Below, one piece after another: positions 9,156 to 18,409 of a DNA stretch of 64,000 bases. Position 1 is the first letter of the stretch. Every line of letters starts with the position of its first letter. The DNA is from an uncultured Spartobacteria bacterium. GTDB taxonomy: Bacteria; Verrucomicrobiota; Verrucomicrobiia; Chthoniobacterales; Chthoniobacteraceae. The notes beneath the pieces were generated by a model. It was not told the DNA's origin, searched no databases, and saw nothing but the letters and a program-made list of their open reading frames with translations. The stretch lies in NCBI GenBank assembly GCA_903882875.1, contig CAIRYQ010000129.1:1-64000 (forward strand), in the 5' to 3' direction. Position numbers and translations under genes: made by a program.

Positions 9156-10132
9156 CGCGAGGAACCGGGCTTGCGAACATTCATCGGGCGGCCCGCGCGC
9201 GCCCATTCGTCGAGCAGCGACCAGCCGCGCGCGAGCAGTGATCTTGCAACGTCGAAACGTGAAGTCGCTCCGAGCACCACGACCGTGAGCCGCCGCGGCA
9301 CGATGATGTGCTCTTCGCCGACCTGCCTGCTGTCCGGCGGCTTCGCGGCGGAAATGACGACGCACGCACCGGCCCTGCGCGTCGTGCCGGTCTTCACACC
9401 GTCAATTCCGTCCGTGCCGACGAGTTCGTTCGTGTTCTTCAGCGCGTACGACTGTGCGCCGCCGTCCGCGGTCCGCCACGAAATTTTCCGTTCCCGCTGC
9501 GAAGTGTAAAAGGCGAAGCCCGTCTGCGACATCGCGTAATTCGTGAGCAGCGCGACATCGCCCGCGGTCGAATACGGCAGCTTCTTTTCGAGATCGTCGA
9601 GGCCGTGCGGATTCAGGAACCGCGTGCCCTTCATCCCGAGCTTGCGTGCGAGCGCATTCATCTGCGCGACGAAATAGATGACCGCGTCCTTGTCCGTCTT
9701 TCCTCCGCCGAGCTTCGCGCCGACGTGCGCCGCAAGCGTCTCCGCAGCCTCGTTGTCGCTCTGGAGCAGCGCGGCGTAAAGCGCGTCGCGCAGCGTGATG
9801 CTGTCGCCCGCGTGCAGGCCGATGCTGTTCGGGCTGTTCAGCGCGCTCACCGCCTGCGGCACCGTCGCGGACTGGCCGAGATCCTCGCCGTGCGCCTTCG
9901 CCCAGTCGAGCACGACCATCGCCGTCGCGATTTTTGTGATGCTGCCGATCTGCACCTGGCGGCCCGCATTCGACGAATCGAGCACGAAGCCGGTCGTGGA
10001 ATCCGCGATGACCCAGGCGGCAGCGCCGAAGCCGCCGCCATCCTGCGCACGCGACGGCGCAGGTGCGATGAGGAATGCGACAAGAAACGCGAAGAGCGCG
10101 GGCAGTGTGAGAAAGATCGGTGTGCGTTTCAT
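9152..10132 (-). CDS. D-alanyl-D-alanine carboxypeptidase (PBP5-like, S11 family)
   Basis: 326 residues with a signal peptide (LPALFAFLVAFLIAPAPSRA). All three penicillin-binding motifs are visible: SITK (Ser64-Lys67), SDN (125-127) and KTGT (247-250). It trims the terminal D-alanine of peptidoglycan stem peptides in the periplasm. It ends soon after the KTG domain's neighbouring strands, with only a short tail. It is the first gene of a two-gene unit with pfkA, joined by an ATGA overlap. Confidence 0.9.
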   Translation of the reverse strand: MKRTPIFLTLPALFAFLVAFLIAPAPSRAQDGGGFGAAAWVIADSTTGFVLDSSNAGRQVQIGSITKIATAMVVLDWAKAHGEDLGQSATVPQAVSALNSPNSIGLHAGDSITLRDALYAALLQSDNEAAETLAAHVGAKLGGGKTDKDAVIYFVAQMNALARKLGMKGTRFLNPHGLDDLEKKLPYSTAGDVALLTNYAMSQTGFAFYTSQRERKISWRTADGGAQSYALKNTNELVGTDGIDGVKTGTTRRAGACVVISAAKPPDSRQVGEEHIIVPRRLTVVVLGATSRFDVARSLLARGWSLLDEWARAGRPMNVRKPGSSR

Positions 10133-10259
10133 TGGCGAAAAAGTGCGCGCACTCTAGCGCGTAGCACAGGCGAGGCAAGAGGCAGCGCACATCCTGCGCC
10201 ATCACCTTTTTTTGGAGATGGCATGACGCATGAGAACGCGGTGCGGCAACCGACCGCTT

Positions 10260-10294
10260 CCGGGTGGAGCACGCAACTCGCGTGCTCCACCCGG
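10260..10294. repeat. Perfect 15-bp hairpin (REP-like) after the permease gene
   Basis: CCGGGTGGAGCACGC (10260-10274) and its exact reverse complement (10280-10294) flank a 5-nt loop, immediately past the stop at 10300. There is no T-run, so it is an RNA-stabilising or REP-type palindrome rather than a classical terminator. Its GGTGGAGC core also occurs in the arms of the element at 62102-62260. Confidence 0.75.
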
Positions 10295-10299
10295 GAGAA

Positions 10300-13200
10300 T
10301 CACTCCGTCCGCAGCGCCGCGAGTTGTGAGCGACGCAGTGCAAGACGGGTGGCGAGCCAGGCCCAGAATGCGCCGAGCAGCGCCATGCCGAAAAGGAGCG
10401 TGAGGATTCCGCGCCATGGGAAATGTGCGGCTTGCGCGGAGAGGCGCGGCCACACGGCGGTGAGCGCGCTCACGGCTCCGATGCCGAGCGCGCCGATAAT
10501 GAGCCAGCGGTGCTCGGCGAAGACGAGGCGGCGCAGCGTCTGCGGCGTGAAGCCGACGGCTTCGAGCAGGCCGAATTCGCGGCGGCGCTCGAAGACATTC
10601 CGCGCGACGACGATGCCGAGTCCGGCGCTGCCGAGGAGCATTCCGAGTCCGCCGAGGACTTGGAAAATTGAGAGGTAGGTGTTCTCGACTTCGTTGAATT
10701 CCGCGAGGCGTTTCACGGCGGGGGTGAGTTCGAGTCCGCGGTCGCCGAGCTGTCGCGTGAGGTGCTCACGCACGGCGTCCATTTTTTCCCGAGGGCAATC
10801 CACGAGGAAGAAACGGTAGCCGGCGGTGTTCGGAAATTTTGCCACGAAGTCGCGCTCGGGGATGACAACGAGGCCCTGAAGGACGCTGCCGTCCACGGTC
10901 GCCGCAAATTGCACACGCACCTTCTCGCCGCGCTCGCCGTCGTATTCGATCACATCGCCAATCTTCTTCTGCATCGCCCATTGCAGCGTGTTCCCATCCA
11001 CCACTCCGGGGACTGCGCCGTTGGCTTTGACTCCGGACCAATCGAGACCGAAGGGCTTGTCGCGCAACTCGGCGATGTCCACACCGAGCAGGCGCGGCTG
11101 CACGGCGCGGTTGAGGTTCAGGCAGCTTGCGTCGTCGCCGTCGCGCACGCGCATCTGCACGACGCGGACGCCGGACATGAGTTTGTCGTCGAGCGCGTAG
11201 GCGTCGCGGCCTTTGGCGGAGTTGAGGTCTTCGTAAATCGGCGCGCTGCTCTCGCCGATGAATGCGAAGCCGCCGGTGCCGCTGTCGCGTCGTGTGGAAT
11301 CTTCGGGCGCGCCTTTGCGGAAGGAATCCACGGCGATGACCATGAAGACGCCGCTCGCGAGCACGGCGATGGTCGCGAGGCTGCGTCCGCGGCGGCGGGA
11401 GATGTTGCGCGCGCCGAGTTGCGCGATGGATTCCGCGCCGGTGCCTGCGGCTACTTGGCGAAGTCGCGCGAGTGCGAAAAGACATCCCGTGATGAGCAGC
11501 AGCGCGCCTGCGCCGAAAAATGCGCCGGAGTTTCCCTTTGCGAAAACTGCAAGTGCGACGGCTCCCACGACGCACACCGCAGCGATGATCGCGAACTTTC
11601 CGACAGCACCTTTTCGTTTCGGCTGAGTTTCGCTGCGAGTGCCGTTCGTCTCGTTGTTCGTGCCATTCAGCAGCGCGGCGGCTTCCATTTTGAAAAGCCT
11701 CCGGCTCGCGAGCCACATCGCGAAGATCGCGACGAGCACGCCGCTGACGACGCCGATGGCCATCGTTGCACCCGACGGAGCGAAGACGAAGCGCGTGCCG
11801 CCCGTCGCGCCGCCCCACACTCCGGCGAGCGCGTGCAGCACGCCCTTTGTGTAGAGCGCGGCGAGCAATACGCCGACAAGCGAGCCGATGAGCGCGAGCA
11901 CGAAGCCTTCGCGCAGGAACAGGCGGCGCACCTTTTTCACCGGCCAGCCGACGGCGAGCAGCAGCCCGGCTTCGGCGGCGCGCTGCTCGATGGTGAACGT
12001 GAACAGCAGCCCCGTGAGCACCGCCGCCGCGGCGATGAGGAAGAAGCTGAAATAGACAAACAGCTCGCCGAAATCCACGGGCGCATTCGTCGCGGCGAGC
12101 GCCTGCTCGCGGAGGTTCACGGTGCGGAAGCCGAGCGCGGCGGGGTCTATGAATGCGGCGATGCGCTCGACCTGCTCGCGTTTCGTGCCGGCGGGATAGC
12201 GGATGCTCGTGAGGCTGCCCCAGCGGTTGCCCCACAGCTCCTGGCCGGTTTTCAGCGTCACAAATGCCTTCGGCGTGCCGCGGTATTTTTCCCAGTAGGC
12301 CTCGTCCTTTTTGCGGACGCGCGTCGCGTCGAAGTCGAAGCCGGGCTTCCATTTTCCGAAGCTTTTTTTGTCGGGCACGTTTGGAAAATCCGGCATCCAC
12401 GAGTCTTTGCCGTCGGCATCCGTCTGGAGCTGCGGCGTGTCCATCTCGAGGATCGGCGCGGCGACGGTGAAAATGCGCGTCGTCTCGACGAGCTGACGCC
12501 GCTCGCCCATCACGAAATACTTCACCGTCACGTTCGCGCCAGGCGCGACGCCGAGATCGTCCGCAAGCCAGCGCGTGATCTGGATTTCGCCGTCCGCCAG
12601 CTTCGGATTCACAAAGCCCGACGCAGCCGCATCAATCGCCGTGACCATCGAGTAAGGCGTGGCGGTCGCCTTCGCATCCGAGCTGTCGCCCGCGCGGAGT
12701 TCGTTGACGAAGTAGGTGAGGGAGTCGAGTCCGCGGGGAGGTGGAGCGATCAGCTTGTCTTTTTCCGGCACCGCTGCCCGGGGATCGACAAGCAATATCC
12801 ACCGTGGCGGCTCCTGTTCGTTCTTTCTCGCAGCAGCAGTGATTGGCGAATCGAGAAAAACACGGGGTGTGCGAATTTCAAAGTCAGAGGAATTCGGCAG
12901 TTCGTGAATGACTACCTCCGATGACTCGAGCACCGCGTTCCTTGATTCGGGCACATTTTCAGCATCGGCTACCCTGAGCTCCTTCAAAATTGTGGTATCC
13001 GCCGAACGTCTCCGACCGAGTAATCGGTTCACCCACGAAGGCAACGAGGTGTTCCAACCACCAGGAAGAATCGGATCGGGCGGCGGTGGCTCGGCATTGA
13101 GCAACACATTTGTCTTCGTTCCGATGCCGAGCTTTTCCTGCAAGATCGCGAGCGGCACGAACGCCGTGTGCGGCGGCACCTGGCCGCTCGCAAGCGCGAA

Positions 13201-13794
13201 GCGTCCGAAGTCCGCATCGCCCACGACGCGCGCGGCGCGCACGCGAAGCGAGACGCTGCCCTCCTCTTCGCCGGAGAGCGGCGCGTCCTTGGAAAATGCG
13301 CTCGGCTTTTCGAGGCGCAGCAGGACTTCGTCGCCGAGCTTCACGCCGAGCTGCGCGGCGAGGCGTTCGTTCAGCGCAATTTCGTTTGCGGTGAGCGGGA
13401 CTGCATTCGCCGATGGCGACAATTTCCAAAACGCATCGTCCACGCCGACGATCTGGACTTTGTTCGCGCGCGCCTTTCCGTCGGAACGCGCGGCGGTGCC
13501 GGAGAGCATCAGCACGCCGGCGGCGTCCGGCCCCGGCGCAAATGTGCGCGCCACGACTGACGGACGCTTTTCCACCTCGCGCAGCCACGGGACGAAGCGC
13601 TCGCCGCAGAGCAGTGCCTCGCCGATTTTTCCCACGCGCGCTTCGGCCTGCGCGCGCAGCGTGGCTTTCACCGAATCGCCGACCATGAGCGCGCCGGTGA
13701 GCACGAGCGCGGCGAGCGCGGAGCCGAGGATGACGCCGAGGTGCGTGCGCCAGTAGTGACGGATGCTGTCAAGCAGCAGGCGGCGCGTGGTCAT
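10300..13794 (-). CDS. FtsX/MacB-type ABC transporter permease with large ectodomain
   Basis: 1164 residues. One transmembrane helix near the N-terminus (LGVILGSALAALVLTGALMV) precedes a large extracytoplasmic region. Three helices follow around residues 580-720 (LFVYFSFFLIAAAAVLTGLLF and neighbours), then a second ectodomain, and the final helices end in LRRSQLAALRTE. This duplicated FtsX layout is typical of LolCE/MacB-like permeases that move lipids, lipoproteins or peptides rather than importing nutrients. It is the last gene of the ATPase / Uma2 / permease unit, starting 6 bp past the Uma2 stop. Substrate unknown. Confidence 0.85.
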   Translation of the reverse strand: MTTRRLLLDSIRHYWRTHLGVILGSALAALVLTGALMVGDSVKATLRAQAEARVGKIGEALLCGERFVPWLREVEKRPSVVARTFAPGPDAAGVLMLSGTAARSDGKARANKVQIVGVDDAFWKLSPSANAVPLTANEIALNERLAAQLGVKLGDEVLLRLEKPSAFSKDAPLSGEEEGSVSLRVRAARVVGDADFGRFALASGQVPPHTAFVPLAILQEKLGIGTKTNVLLNAEPPPPDPILPGGWNTSLPSWVNRLLGRRRSADTTILKELRVADAENVPESRNAVLESSEVVIHELPNSSDFEIRTPRVFLDSPITAAARKNEQEPPRWILLVDPRAAVPEKDKLIAPPPRGLDSLTYFVNELRAGDSSDAKATATPYSMVTAIDAAASGFVNPKLADGEIQITRWLADDLGVAPGANVTVKYFVMGERRQLVETTRIFTVAAPILEMDTPQLQTDADGKDSWMPDFPNVPDKKSFGKWKPGFDFDATRVRKKDEAYWEKYRGTPKAFVTLKTGQELWGNRWGSLTSIRYPAGTKREQVERIAAFIDPAALGFRTVNLREQALAATNAPVDFGELFVYFSFFLIAAAAVLTGLLFTFTIEQRAAEAGLLLAVGWPVKKVRRLFLREGFVLALIGSLVGVLLAALYTKGVLHALAGVWGGATGGTRFVFAPSGATMAIGVVSGVLVAIFAMWLASRRLFKMEAAALLNGTNNETNGTRSETQPKRKGAVGKFAIIAAVCVVGAVALAVFAKGNSGAFFGAGALLLITGCLFALARLRQVAAGTGAESIAQLGARNISRRRGRSLATIAVLASGVFMVIAVDSFRKGAPEDSTRRDSGTGGFAFIGESSAPIYEDLNSAKGRDAYALDDKLMSGVRVVQMRVRDGDDASCLNLNRAVQPRLLGVDIAELRDKPFGLDWSGVKANGAVPGVVDGNTLQWAMQKKIGDVIEYDGERGEKVRVQFAATVDGSVLQGLVVIPERDFVAKFPNTAGYRFFLVDCPREKMDAVREHLTRQLGDRGLELTPAVKRLAEFNEVENTYLSIFQVLGGLGMLLGSAGLGIVVARNVFERRREFGLLEAVGFTPQTLRRLVFAEHRWLIIGALGIGAVSALTAVWPRLSAQAAHFPWRGILTLLFGMALLGAFWAWLATRLALRRSQLAALRTE

Positions 13795-13800
13795 TGCGCG

Positions 13801-14373
13801 CTAAGCCTCCAGCCCCGTGCGCGCGTAGATCGCGTCGAGCGTGGTGCTGAATTCCAACTCGGGCACCGTGAGTATGTCCGCGCCGGTGAGGATCGTTTTT
13901 TCCCAGCCCTCGGGCAAGCGCCGATAGACGGTGACTTCACGCCTGTCCTGCTCGGCGAGGATGTAGGTGTGGAGACTCGGGATGCCCTGATAGGCGGCGA
14001 GCTTTTCGCGCCGGTCGATCGCTTCGGTGCTGGGTGAAAGCACTTCGACGATGAGCGCAGGCGTGTTGCAAAAGTAATTCTGCTGCCCGGCGGGATCGCA
14101 GTTCACCATCACGTCAGGATAATAATACGACTCGTCGCGCGCGTCGCGGATGCGGGCCTTCATGTCGTTCATGAAAGGCGCGCATTTTTTCCCGCGCAGA
14201 TGGATGTAGAGTTCGGCGAAAAAATTTCCTGCGATGAAATTGTGATTCACGCTCGATCCGCCCATAGCATACACGCGGCCCGAGATGTATTCGTGGCGGA
14301 TTTCGCTGCGAAGCTCACCGGCGATGTACTCCTCGGGTGAGATGAGGGTTTCGATCATGCGGATGGCGCTCAT
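13801..14373 (-). CDS. Uma2-family (DUF820) putative PD-(D/E)xK nuclease-fold protein
   Basis: 190 residues from the ATG at 14373 (MSAIRMIETLISPEEYIAGE). Family features are clear: EEYIAGELRSEIRHEYISG, GRVYAMGGSSVNHN, the YYPDVMVNCD strand with the conserved Asp, and ALIVEVLSPSTEAIDRREKLAAY. Uma2 proteins have a restriction-endonuclease-like fold and are amplified in cyanobacteria and Verrucomicrobia with no firm role. It lies inside an ABC transporter operon (31 bp after the ATPase stop, 6 bp before the permease start), an unusual place for this family. Confidence 0.85.
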   Translation of the reverse strand: MSAIRMIETLISPEEYIAGELRSEIRHEYISGRVYAMGGSSVNHNFIAGNFFAELYIHLRGKKCAPFMNDMKARIRDARDESYYYPDVMVNCDPAGQQNYFCNTPALIVEVLSPSTEAIDRREKLAAYQGIPSLHTYILAEQDRREVTVYRRLPEGWEKTILTGADILTVPELEFSTTLDAIYARTGLEA

Positions 14374-14404
14374 GGTGTGACGATGCGGTTCAGGAATGGT
14401 GGTG

Positions 14405-15079
14405 TCAAACTGCGGACAGACGCCCATCAAGCAGCGGTAGCACGCGGCCCATGCGGCGCGCGAGTTCGGGGGCGTGCGTGACCATGACGATGGTGATTTT
14501 CTCGCGCTGATGCACCTCGGCGAGCAGGTCGGCGAGGCGTTCGGCGCTGGCGCGGTCGAGCGCGCCAGTGGGCTCGTCGGCGAGGAGGAGCTTCGGGCTG
14601 TTGATGAGCGCGCGGGCGACGGCGGCGCGCTGGCGTTCGCCGCCGGAGAGCTGGCCGGGGCGGTGGTCGAGCCGGTGACTTAGGCCGACGGCTTCGAGAA
14701 GCTGCGCGGCACGAGCACGAAGTGCGGCGCGGTCGGCTCCCTTGCGCACGATGGAGGGGACGAGGACGTTTTCCAGCACGGTGCACTGCGGGAGCAAATG
14801 GTGGAGCTGGAAGACGAAGCCGACGGTGGTGTTGCGGAATTCGGCGAGCTGCTGCGTGTCGAGCTTCGTGAGGTCGCGGCCGGCGACGCGGATTTCGCCG
14901 GAGTCGGCTTGGTCGAGCGCGCCGAGGAGATTGAGGAGCGTGCTTTTTCCGCAGCCGCTCGGACCGGTGATGGCGACGGTCTCGCCCTCGGCGATGTTGA
15001 GGCTGATGCCGTTCAGCACGGGCACCGTGACGGAGCCGGACTGGTAGGACTTTGTGACGTTGGTGAGTTCCGCGAGCAT
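14405..15079 (-). CDS. ABC transporter ATP-binding protein (LolD/MacB type)
   Basis: 224 residues from the ATG at 15079 ([16 protein letters not shown]). Walker A is GPSGCGKST, the signature is [15 protein letters not shown], Walker B is [12 protein letters not shown], and the H-loop is MVTHAPEL. The DEPTGALD and FQLHHLLP motifs are typical of the LolD/MacB/FtsE group that powers FtsX-fold permeases, matching the permease at 10300-13794 two genes downstream. First gene of the operon. Confidence 0.9.
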   Translation of the reverse strand: MLAELTNVTKSYQSGSVTVPVLNGISLNIAEGETVAITGPSGCGKSTLLNLLGALDQADSGEIRVAGRDLTKLDTQQLAEFRNTTVGFVFQLHHLLPQCTVLENVLVPSIVRKGADRAALRARAAQLLEAVGLSHRLDHRPGQLSGGERQRAAVARALINSPKLLLADEPTGALDRASAERLADLLAEVHQREKITIVMVTHAPELARRMGRVLPLLDGRLSAV

Positions 15080-15247
15080 TGCCGTGGAGCATCGGCGATC
15101 CGGGGGCGAAGTTCCAACTGCGAAGTTTGATGAGGGCCGCAGAGGCCGCGTGAAATCCGGAGAGATGCTGAATGCCCGCGGTGCGCACGATTTGCAAAGG
15201 CGCCGATCAGCGCCGACACGCAACGGCTGAAACTGACCGGTTCGGAT

Positions 15248-16147
15248 CTAAATCATCCAGTTATCCGCGACCTTGCGGTCCTTCTCCAACACACGCACGC
15301 CCTGGCCTTCCGCGAGCACGAGTGAGCGTGGCGGCACGCTGTGCGTGAGGAAGACGCTCGCGCCCACCGTCGAGCCCGCGCCGATGACCGTGTCGCCGCC
15401 CATGATCGTCGCATTTGCGTAAATGGTCACATGGTCCTCGATGCTCGGGTGGCGCTTCTGCCCGCGTAATGCCTGACCGCCGGCGAGCGATTTCGCGATG
15501 AGCGAAACGCCCTGGTAGAGCTTCACATGTGTGCCGAGCACGCTCGTCTCGCCGACGACGACTCCCGTCCCGTGGTCTATGAAAAAGTGCGAGCCGATGT
15601 GCGCGCCGGGATGGATGTCAATGCCCGTGCGGCTGTGCGCCCACTCCGTCATCATCCGCGGGATGAGCGACACGCCGAGCGCATAGAGCACATGCGCGCT
15701 GCGCTGGATCGCGATGGCCTCGATGAACGGATACGACAGGATCACCTCGTCCGAAGCGCCCGCCGCGGGATCGCCCTCGAACGCCGCGCACACGTCGGTC
15801 TTCAACAGCTCGCGCACCTGCGGGATGCCGCCGAGGAAATCGCGCGTGATTTTCATCGAGCCCTCATTCGGGCAGTTCGGATCGCCGAGCCGCTGGCTCT
15901 TGCAGACTTCTTCCGCGAGCCGTTCCGCGATCGTGAAGACACGGTGCGAAGTGACGCGCGGCAGATGCTGCGAGTGGATCGGCTCCGCATCGTGGAAGCC
16001 GGGAAAAAGAAGCTGCAGCAAGTCCTCGCAGATCGCCGCGACCGCGCGTTTGGAAGGCAGGTTCGCCCCGTCCACATGGTTGATGCCTCCGCCAGTCTCG
16101 TAGGACCGGAGGATCGCATCGGTCGCTTTGCCGAGATCGTGTTCCAT
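15248..16147 (-). CDS. cysE: Serine O-acetyltransferase (CysE/SrpH type)
   Basis: 299 residues from the ATG at 16147 (MEHDLGKATDAIL). The C-terminal half is a left-handed parallel beta-helix of hexapeptide repeats, including IDIHPGAHIGSHFFIDHGTG and VVVGETSVLG, the serine acetyltransferase signature with the catalytic His-Asp pair. The long N-terminal helical domain matches SrpH/plant-like enzymes. It makes O-acetylserine from serine and acetyl-CoA for cysteine synthesis. No cysK adjoins it. The ending VADNWMI is not the usual CysK-binding Ile tail context but does end in Ile. Confidence 0.85.
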   Translation of the reverse strand: MEHDLGKATDAILRSYETGGGINHVDGANLPSKRAVAAICEDLLQLLFPGFHDAEPIHSQHLPRVTSHRVFTIAERLAEEVCKSQRLGDPNCPNEGSMKITRDFLGGIPQVRELLKTDVCAAFEGDPAAGASDEVILSYPFIEAIAIQRSAHVLYALGVSLIPRMMTEWAHSRTGIDIHPGAHIGSHFFIDHGTGVVVGETSVLGTHVKLYQGVSLIAKSLAGGQALRGQKRHPSIEDHVTIYANATIMGGDTVIGAGSTVGASVFLTHSVPPRSLVLAEGQGVRVLEKDRKVADNWMI

Positions 16148-16243
16148 CGCGCTTGAGTATGAGCGCTCCGCGGAAAAAGGAAACCCCGCGGTGAGATGCA
16201 CGCATGATCCGGGTTTTCAGCGCGGGAAAAAAAGCGCCGCCGC

Positions 16244-16378
16244 TCAGCCGCGATCCGGCAGCGTGCCGTTGCCGCTCACCCACACGCACAGCGCTGTGCA
16301 GCCCCATGCGATTGTCGCAGCGGTGATGAGAAGAAACGAGGCCGCGCACCCGATGAAATTGGAGAGGAATTGTTTCAT
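16244..16378 (-). CDS. Possible 44-residue membrane peptide
   Basis: A short open frame between cysE and dnaG: start MKQFLSNFIG, then a single hydrophobic segment (CAASFLLITAATIAWG), ending TLPDRG. Its basic start and one membrane span look like a real small membrane protein or a decayed signal-anchor, but no ribosome binding site is visible and nothing else supports it. The remainder of the interval 16148-16471 shows nothing I can interpret. Confidence 0.35.
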   Translation of the reverse strand: MKQFLSNFIGCAASFLLITAATIAWGCTALCVWVSGNGTLPDRG

Positions 16379-16471
16379 GCGGACGTGGAAATGCAGGTTT
16401 CACGCCAGCTTCCGCGGCGGTGCCGCGCTTGACACGACTCCCGCCACGCTCGTCACTCGCCTCCCCGAAAA

Positions 16472-18277
16472 ATGCCGCCCATTCCGCAGGAAATCATCGA
16501 GCAGATCGCCGCCGCGAACGACATCGTGGAGGTGATCGGCGGGTATTTTCCGCTGCGTCGCATGGGCGGGACTTTCAAAGCGCTGTGCCCCTTTCACAAC
16601 GAGCGCACGCCGTCGTTCAACGTGAATCCGCACCGGCAGATTTTCAAATGCTTCGGCTGCGGCGCGGGCGGCTCGGTGTTCCGTTTTGTGATGGATTACG
16701 AGCACCTGGATTTCGTCGCGGCGGTGCGCAAGCTGGCAGACAAGGCGGGCATCAAGATTCCCGAAGCCGAGATGTCGCAGGCGGATTACGAGCGCGCGGA
16801 TCTGAGGCGGCGGCTGCTCGCGTTGCACGCGGACGCGGCGGACTTTTTCCACCAGCAGCTCATGCGCGGGAAGTCGGCTGATACGGCGCGCGATTACATG
16901 AAAAAGCGCGGGCTCTCGGCGGAGGTCGCGAAGTCATGGAAGATCGGCTTTGCGCCGGACTCCTGGGACGGGCTGCTCTCTGCGATGCAGTCAGCCGGCT
17001 ACTCGGAGATGGAGCTGCAAGAGAGCGGTCTATTTTCGCACGGCGAGGACAGAGGGAAAACGTACGACCGTTTCCGAGGGCGCGTGATGTTCCCGATCTG
17101 CAACGACACCGGCGAGGTGATCGCATTCAGCGGGCGCGTGCTTTTTGCCGAGCAGAGCCCGGCGAAATATGTGAACTCGCCCGAGACGATGCTTTTCACA
17201 AAGGGCAACGTGCTCTTCGGCCTGCACAAGTCGAAGCGCGCGCTCATCGCGGCAAAGCAGGCCATCGTGTGCGAGGGGCAGGTGGATCTCATCACCGCGT
17301 TCGAAGCCGGCGTGCAGAATGTGATCGCGCCGCAGGGAACGGCGTTCACGGACCGGCAGGCGCGCATTTTGAAACGCTACGTGGACGAGGTGGTGCTGTG
17401 CTTCGACGCCGACGCCGCGGGCGAGAAGGCCGCCGAGCGATCGCTGCCGCACCTGCTCGCCGAGGGCCTGCTCGTACGCGTGATGACGCTGCCGCAGGGC
17501 GAGGACCCGGATTCACTCATCCGCACGCAGGGCGCGGAGGCGTTCCGCAAACGCGTCGCGGCGGCGAAGGATTTTTTCGACCACCAGATCGATCGCGCGA
17601 CCAGTTCGCCGGACTTCGCGACACCGCGCGGCAAGATCGCGGCGGCGCGGAAAATCGCGGAGCTGCTCGCATTCATCCCCGACGGCATCGCGCGCGAGGC
17701 CGTGCTGAACAACGCCGCGATGCGACTCGAAGCCAGCCCGCAGGATCTGCGCGTGCTCATCAAGCGCGCCCCGCAGCGTGCGACGCTCGCCGAGGAAAAT
17801 GCAGAGCCGGAGCGCGCCGAGCCGATCACCCTCGATCCGACGAAGGAGTGGCTCGCGCTCCTCGCGCTCCGCAGCCCCGCAGCGCGCATGTGGCTCCAGG
17901 CGCAGGGCTGCGACCGCGTGCTGAACGACGGCCAGCCGGACTCCGCGCTGCTGCTAAAAGTCCTCGACGCCGACTTCCGCACCGACGAGCCCTCATCCGT
18001 GAACGCCTGGCTCGCGACGCTCGAACCCGGCGAAGAGGCATCGCTTTCCTCCGTGCTCGAACGCGCCGTGCCGCCCGAGGCACGCGTGGTCGCCGAGGAC
18101 TGCTGGCACGAACTCGAACGCCGCGTGCTGCTCCGCAGGCGGCAGTCCGTCGAGGCGCAGCTCCGTACGCCCGGCATTGCGATCGAGGACATGGCGCGTC
18201 TGCACCAGCAGGTGCTCGACTTTCAGCGCCAGCTCGCCGCGCTCCCGCCGCCGCGCGCCCCAAAAGCGTCAGGATGA
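16472..18277 (+). CDS. dnaG: DNA primase
   Basis: 601 residues. The N-terminal zinc finger is Cys39, His42, Cys60, Cys63 (CPFH and FKCFGCG). The TOPRIM domain has Glu268 in VCEGQVD and the DxD pair Asp312/Asp314 in CFDADAAGEKA. The C-terminal DnaB-interacting region is less conserved. It synthesises RNA primers at the replication fork. It is followed by rpoD after 132 bp, the end of the classical macromolecular-synthesis operon, here without rpsU in front. Confidence 0.95.
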   Translation: MPPIPQEIIEQIAAANDIVEVIGGYFPLRRMGGTFKALCPFHNERTPSFNVNPHRQIFKCFGCGAGGSVFRFVMDYEHLDFVAAVRKLADKAGIKIPEAEMSQADYERADLRRRLLALHADAADFFHQQLMRGKSADTARDYMKKRGLSAEVAKSWKIGFAPDSWDGLLSAMQSAGYSEMELQESGLFSHGEDRGKTYDRFRGRVMFPICNDTGEVIAFSGRVLFAEQSPAKYVNSPETMLFTKGNVLFGLHKSKRALIAAKQAIVCEGQVDLITAFEAGVQNVIAPQGTAFTDRQARILKRYVDEVVLCFDADAAGEKAAERSLPHLLAEGLLVRVMTLPQGEDPDSLIRTQGAEAFRKRVAAAKDFFDHQIDRATSSPDFATPRGKIAAARKIAELLAFIPDGIAREAVLNNAAMRLEASPQDLRVLIKRAPQRATLAEENAEPERAEPITLDPTKEWLALLALRSPAARMWLQAQGCDRVLNDGQPDSALLLKVLDADFRTDEPSSVNAWLATLEPGEEASLSSVLERAVPPEARVVAEDCWHELERRVLLRRRQSVEAQLRTPGIAIEDMARLHQQVLDFQRQLAALPPPRAPKASG

Positions 18278-18302
18278 CGCAAAATATATTTGGAAGGAGC
18301 CC

Positions 18303-18331
18303 TTGACCTGCTCCGCCGGACTCCCCATATT
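18303..18331 (+). promoter_or_regulatory. Sigma-70-type promoter for rpoD
   Basis: TTGACC (18303-18308), a 17-bp spacer, and CATATT (18326-18331) lie in the dnaG-rpoD gap. Predicted transcription start near 18338 gives a leader of about 75 nt. The -35 matches 5 of 6 consensus bases and the -10 matches 4 of 6. Confidence 0.5.
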
Positions 18332-18379
18332 CCGCGGCCTTTTTCCCATCGCGGACTGCGGATCGAAACCGCAGCAGCC

Positions 18380-18395
18380 GGAGGTGAGAATGTAA
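18380..18395 (+). promoter_or_regulatory. Start-stop element (GGAGG-ATG-TAA) in the rpoD leader
   Basis: The strongest Shine-Dalgarno in the neighbourhood (GGAGG, 18380-18384) sits 5 nt before an ATG (18390) that is followed at once by TAA (18393). The rpoD start is 15-21 nt further on, too far to use this site directly. It could be a minimal upstream frame or ribosome standby site, or chance. Confidence 0.35.
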
Positions 18396-18409
18396 TTTAG
18401 AATTCCTTC

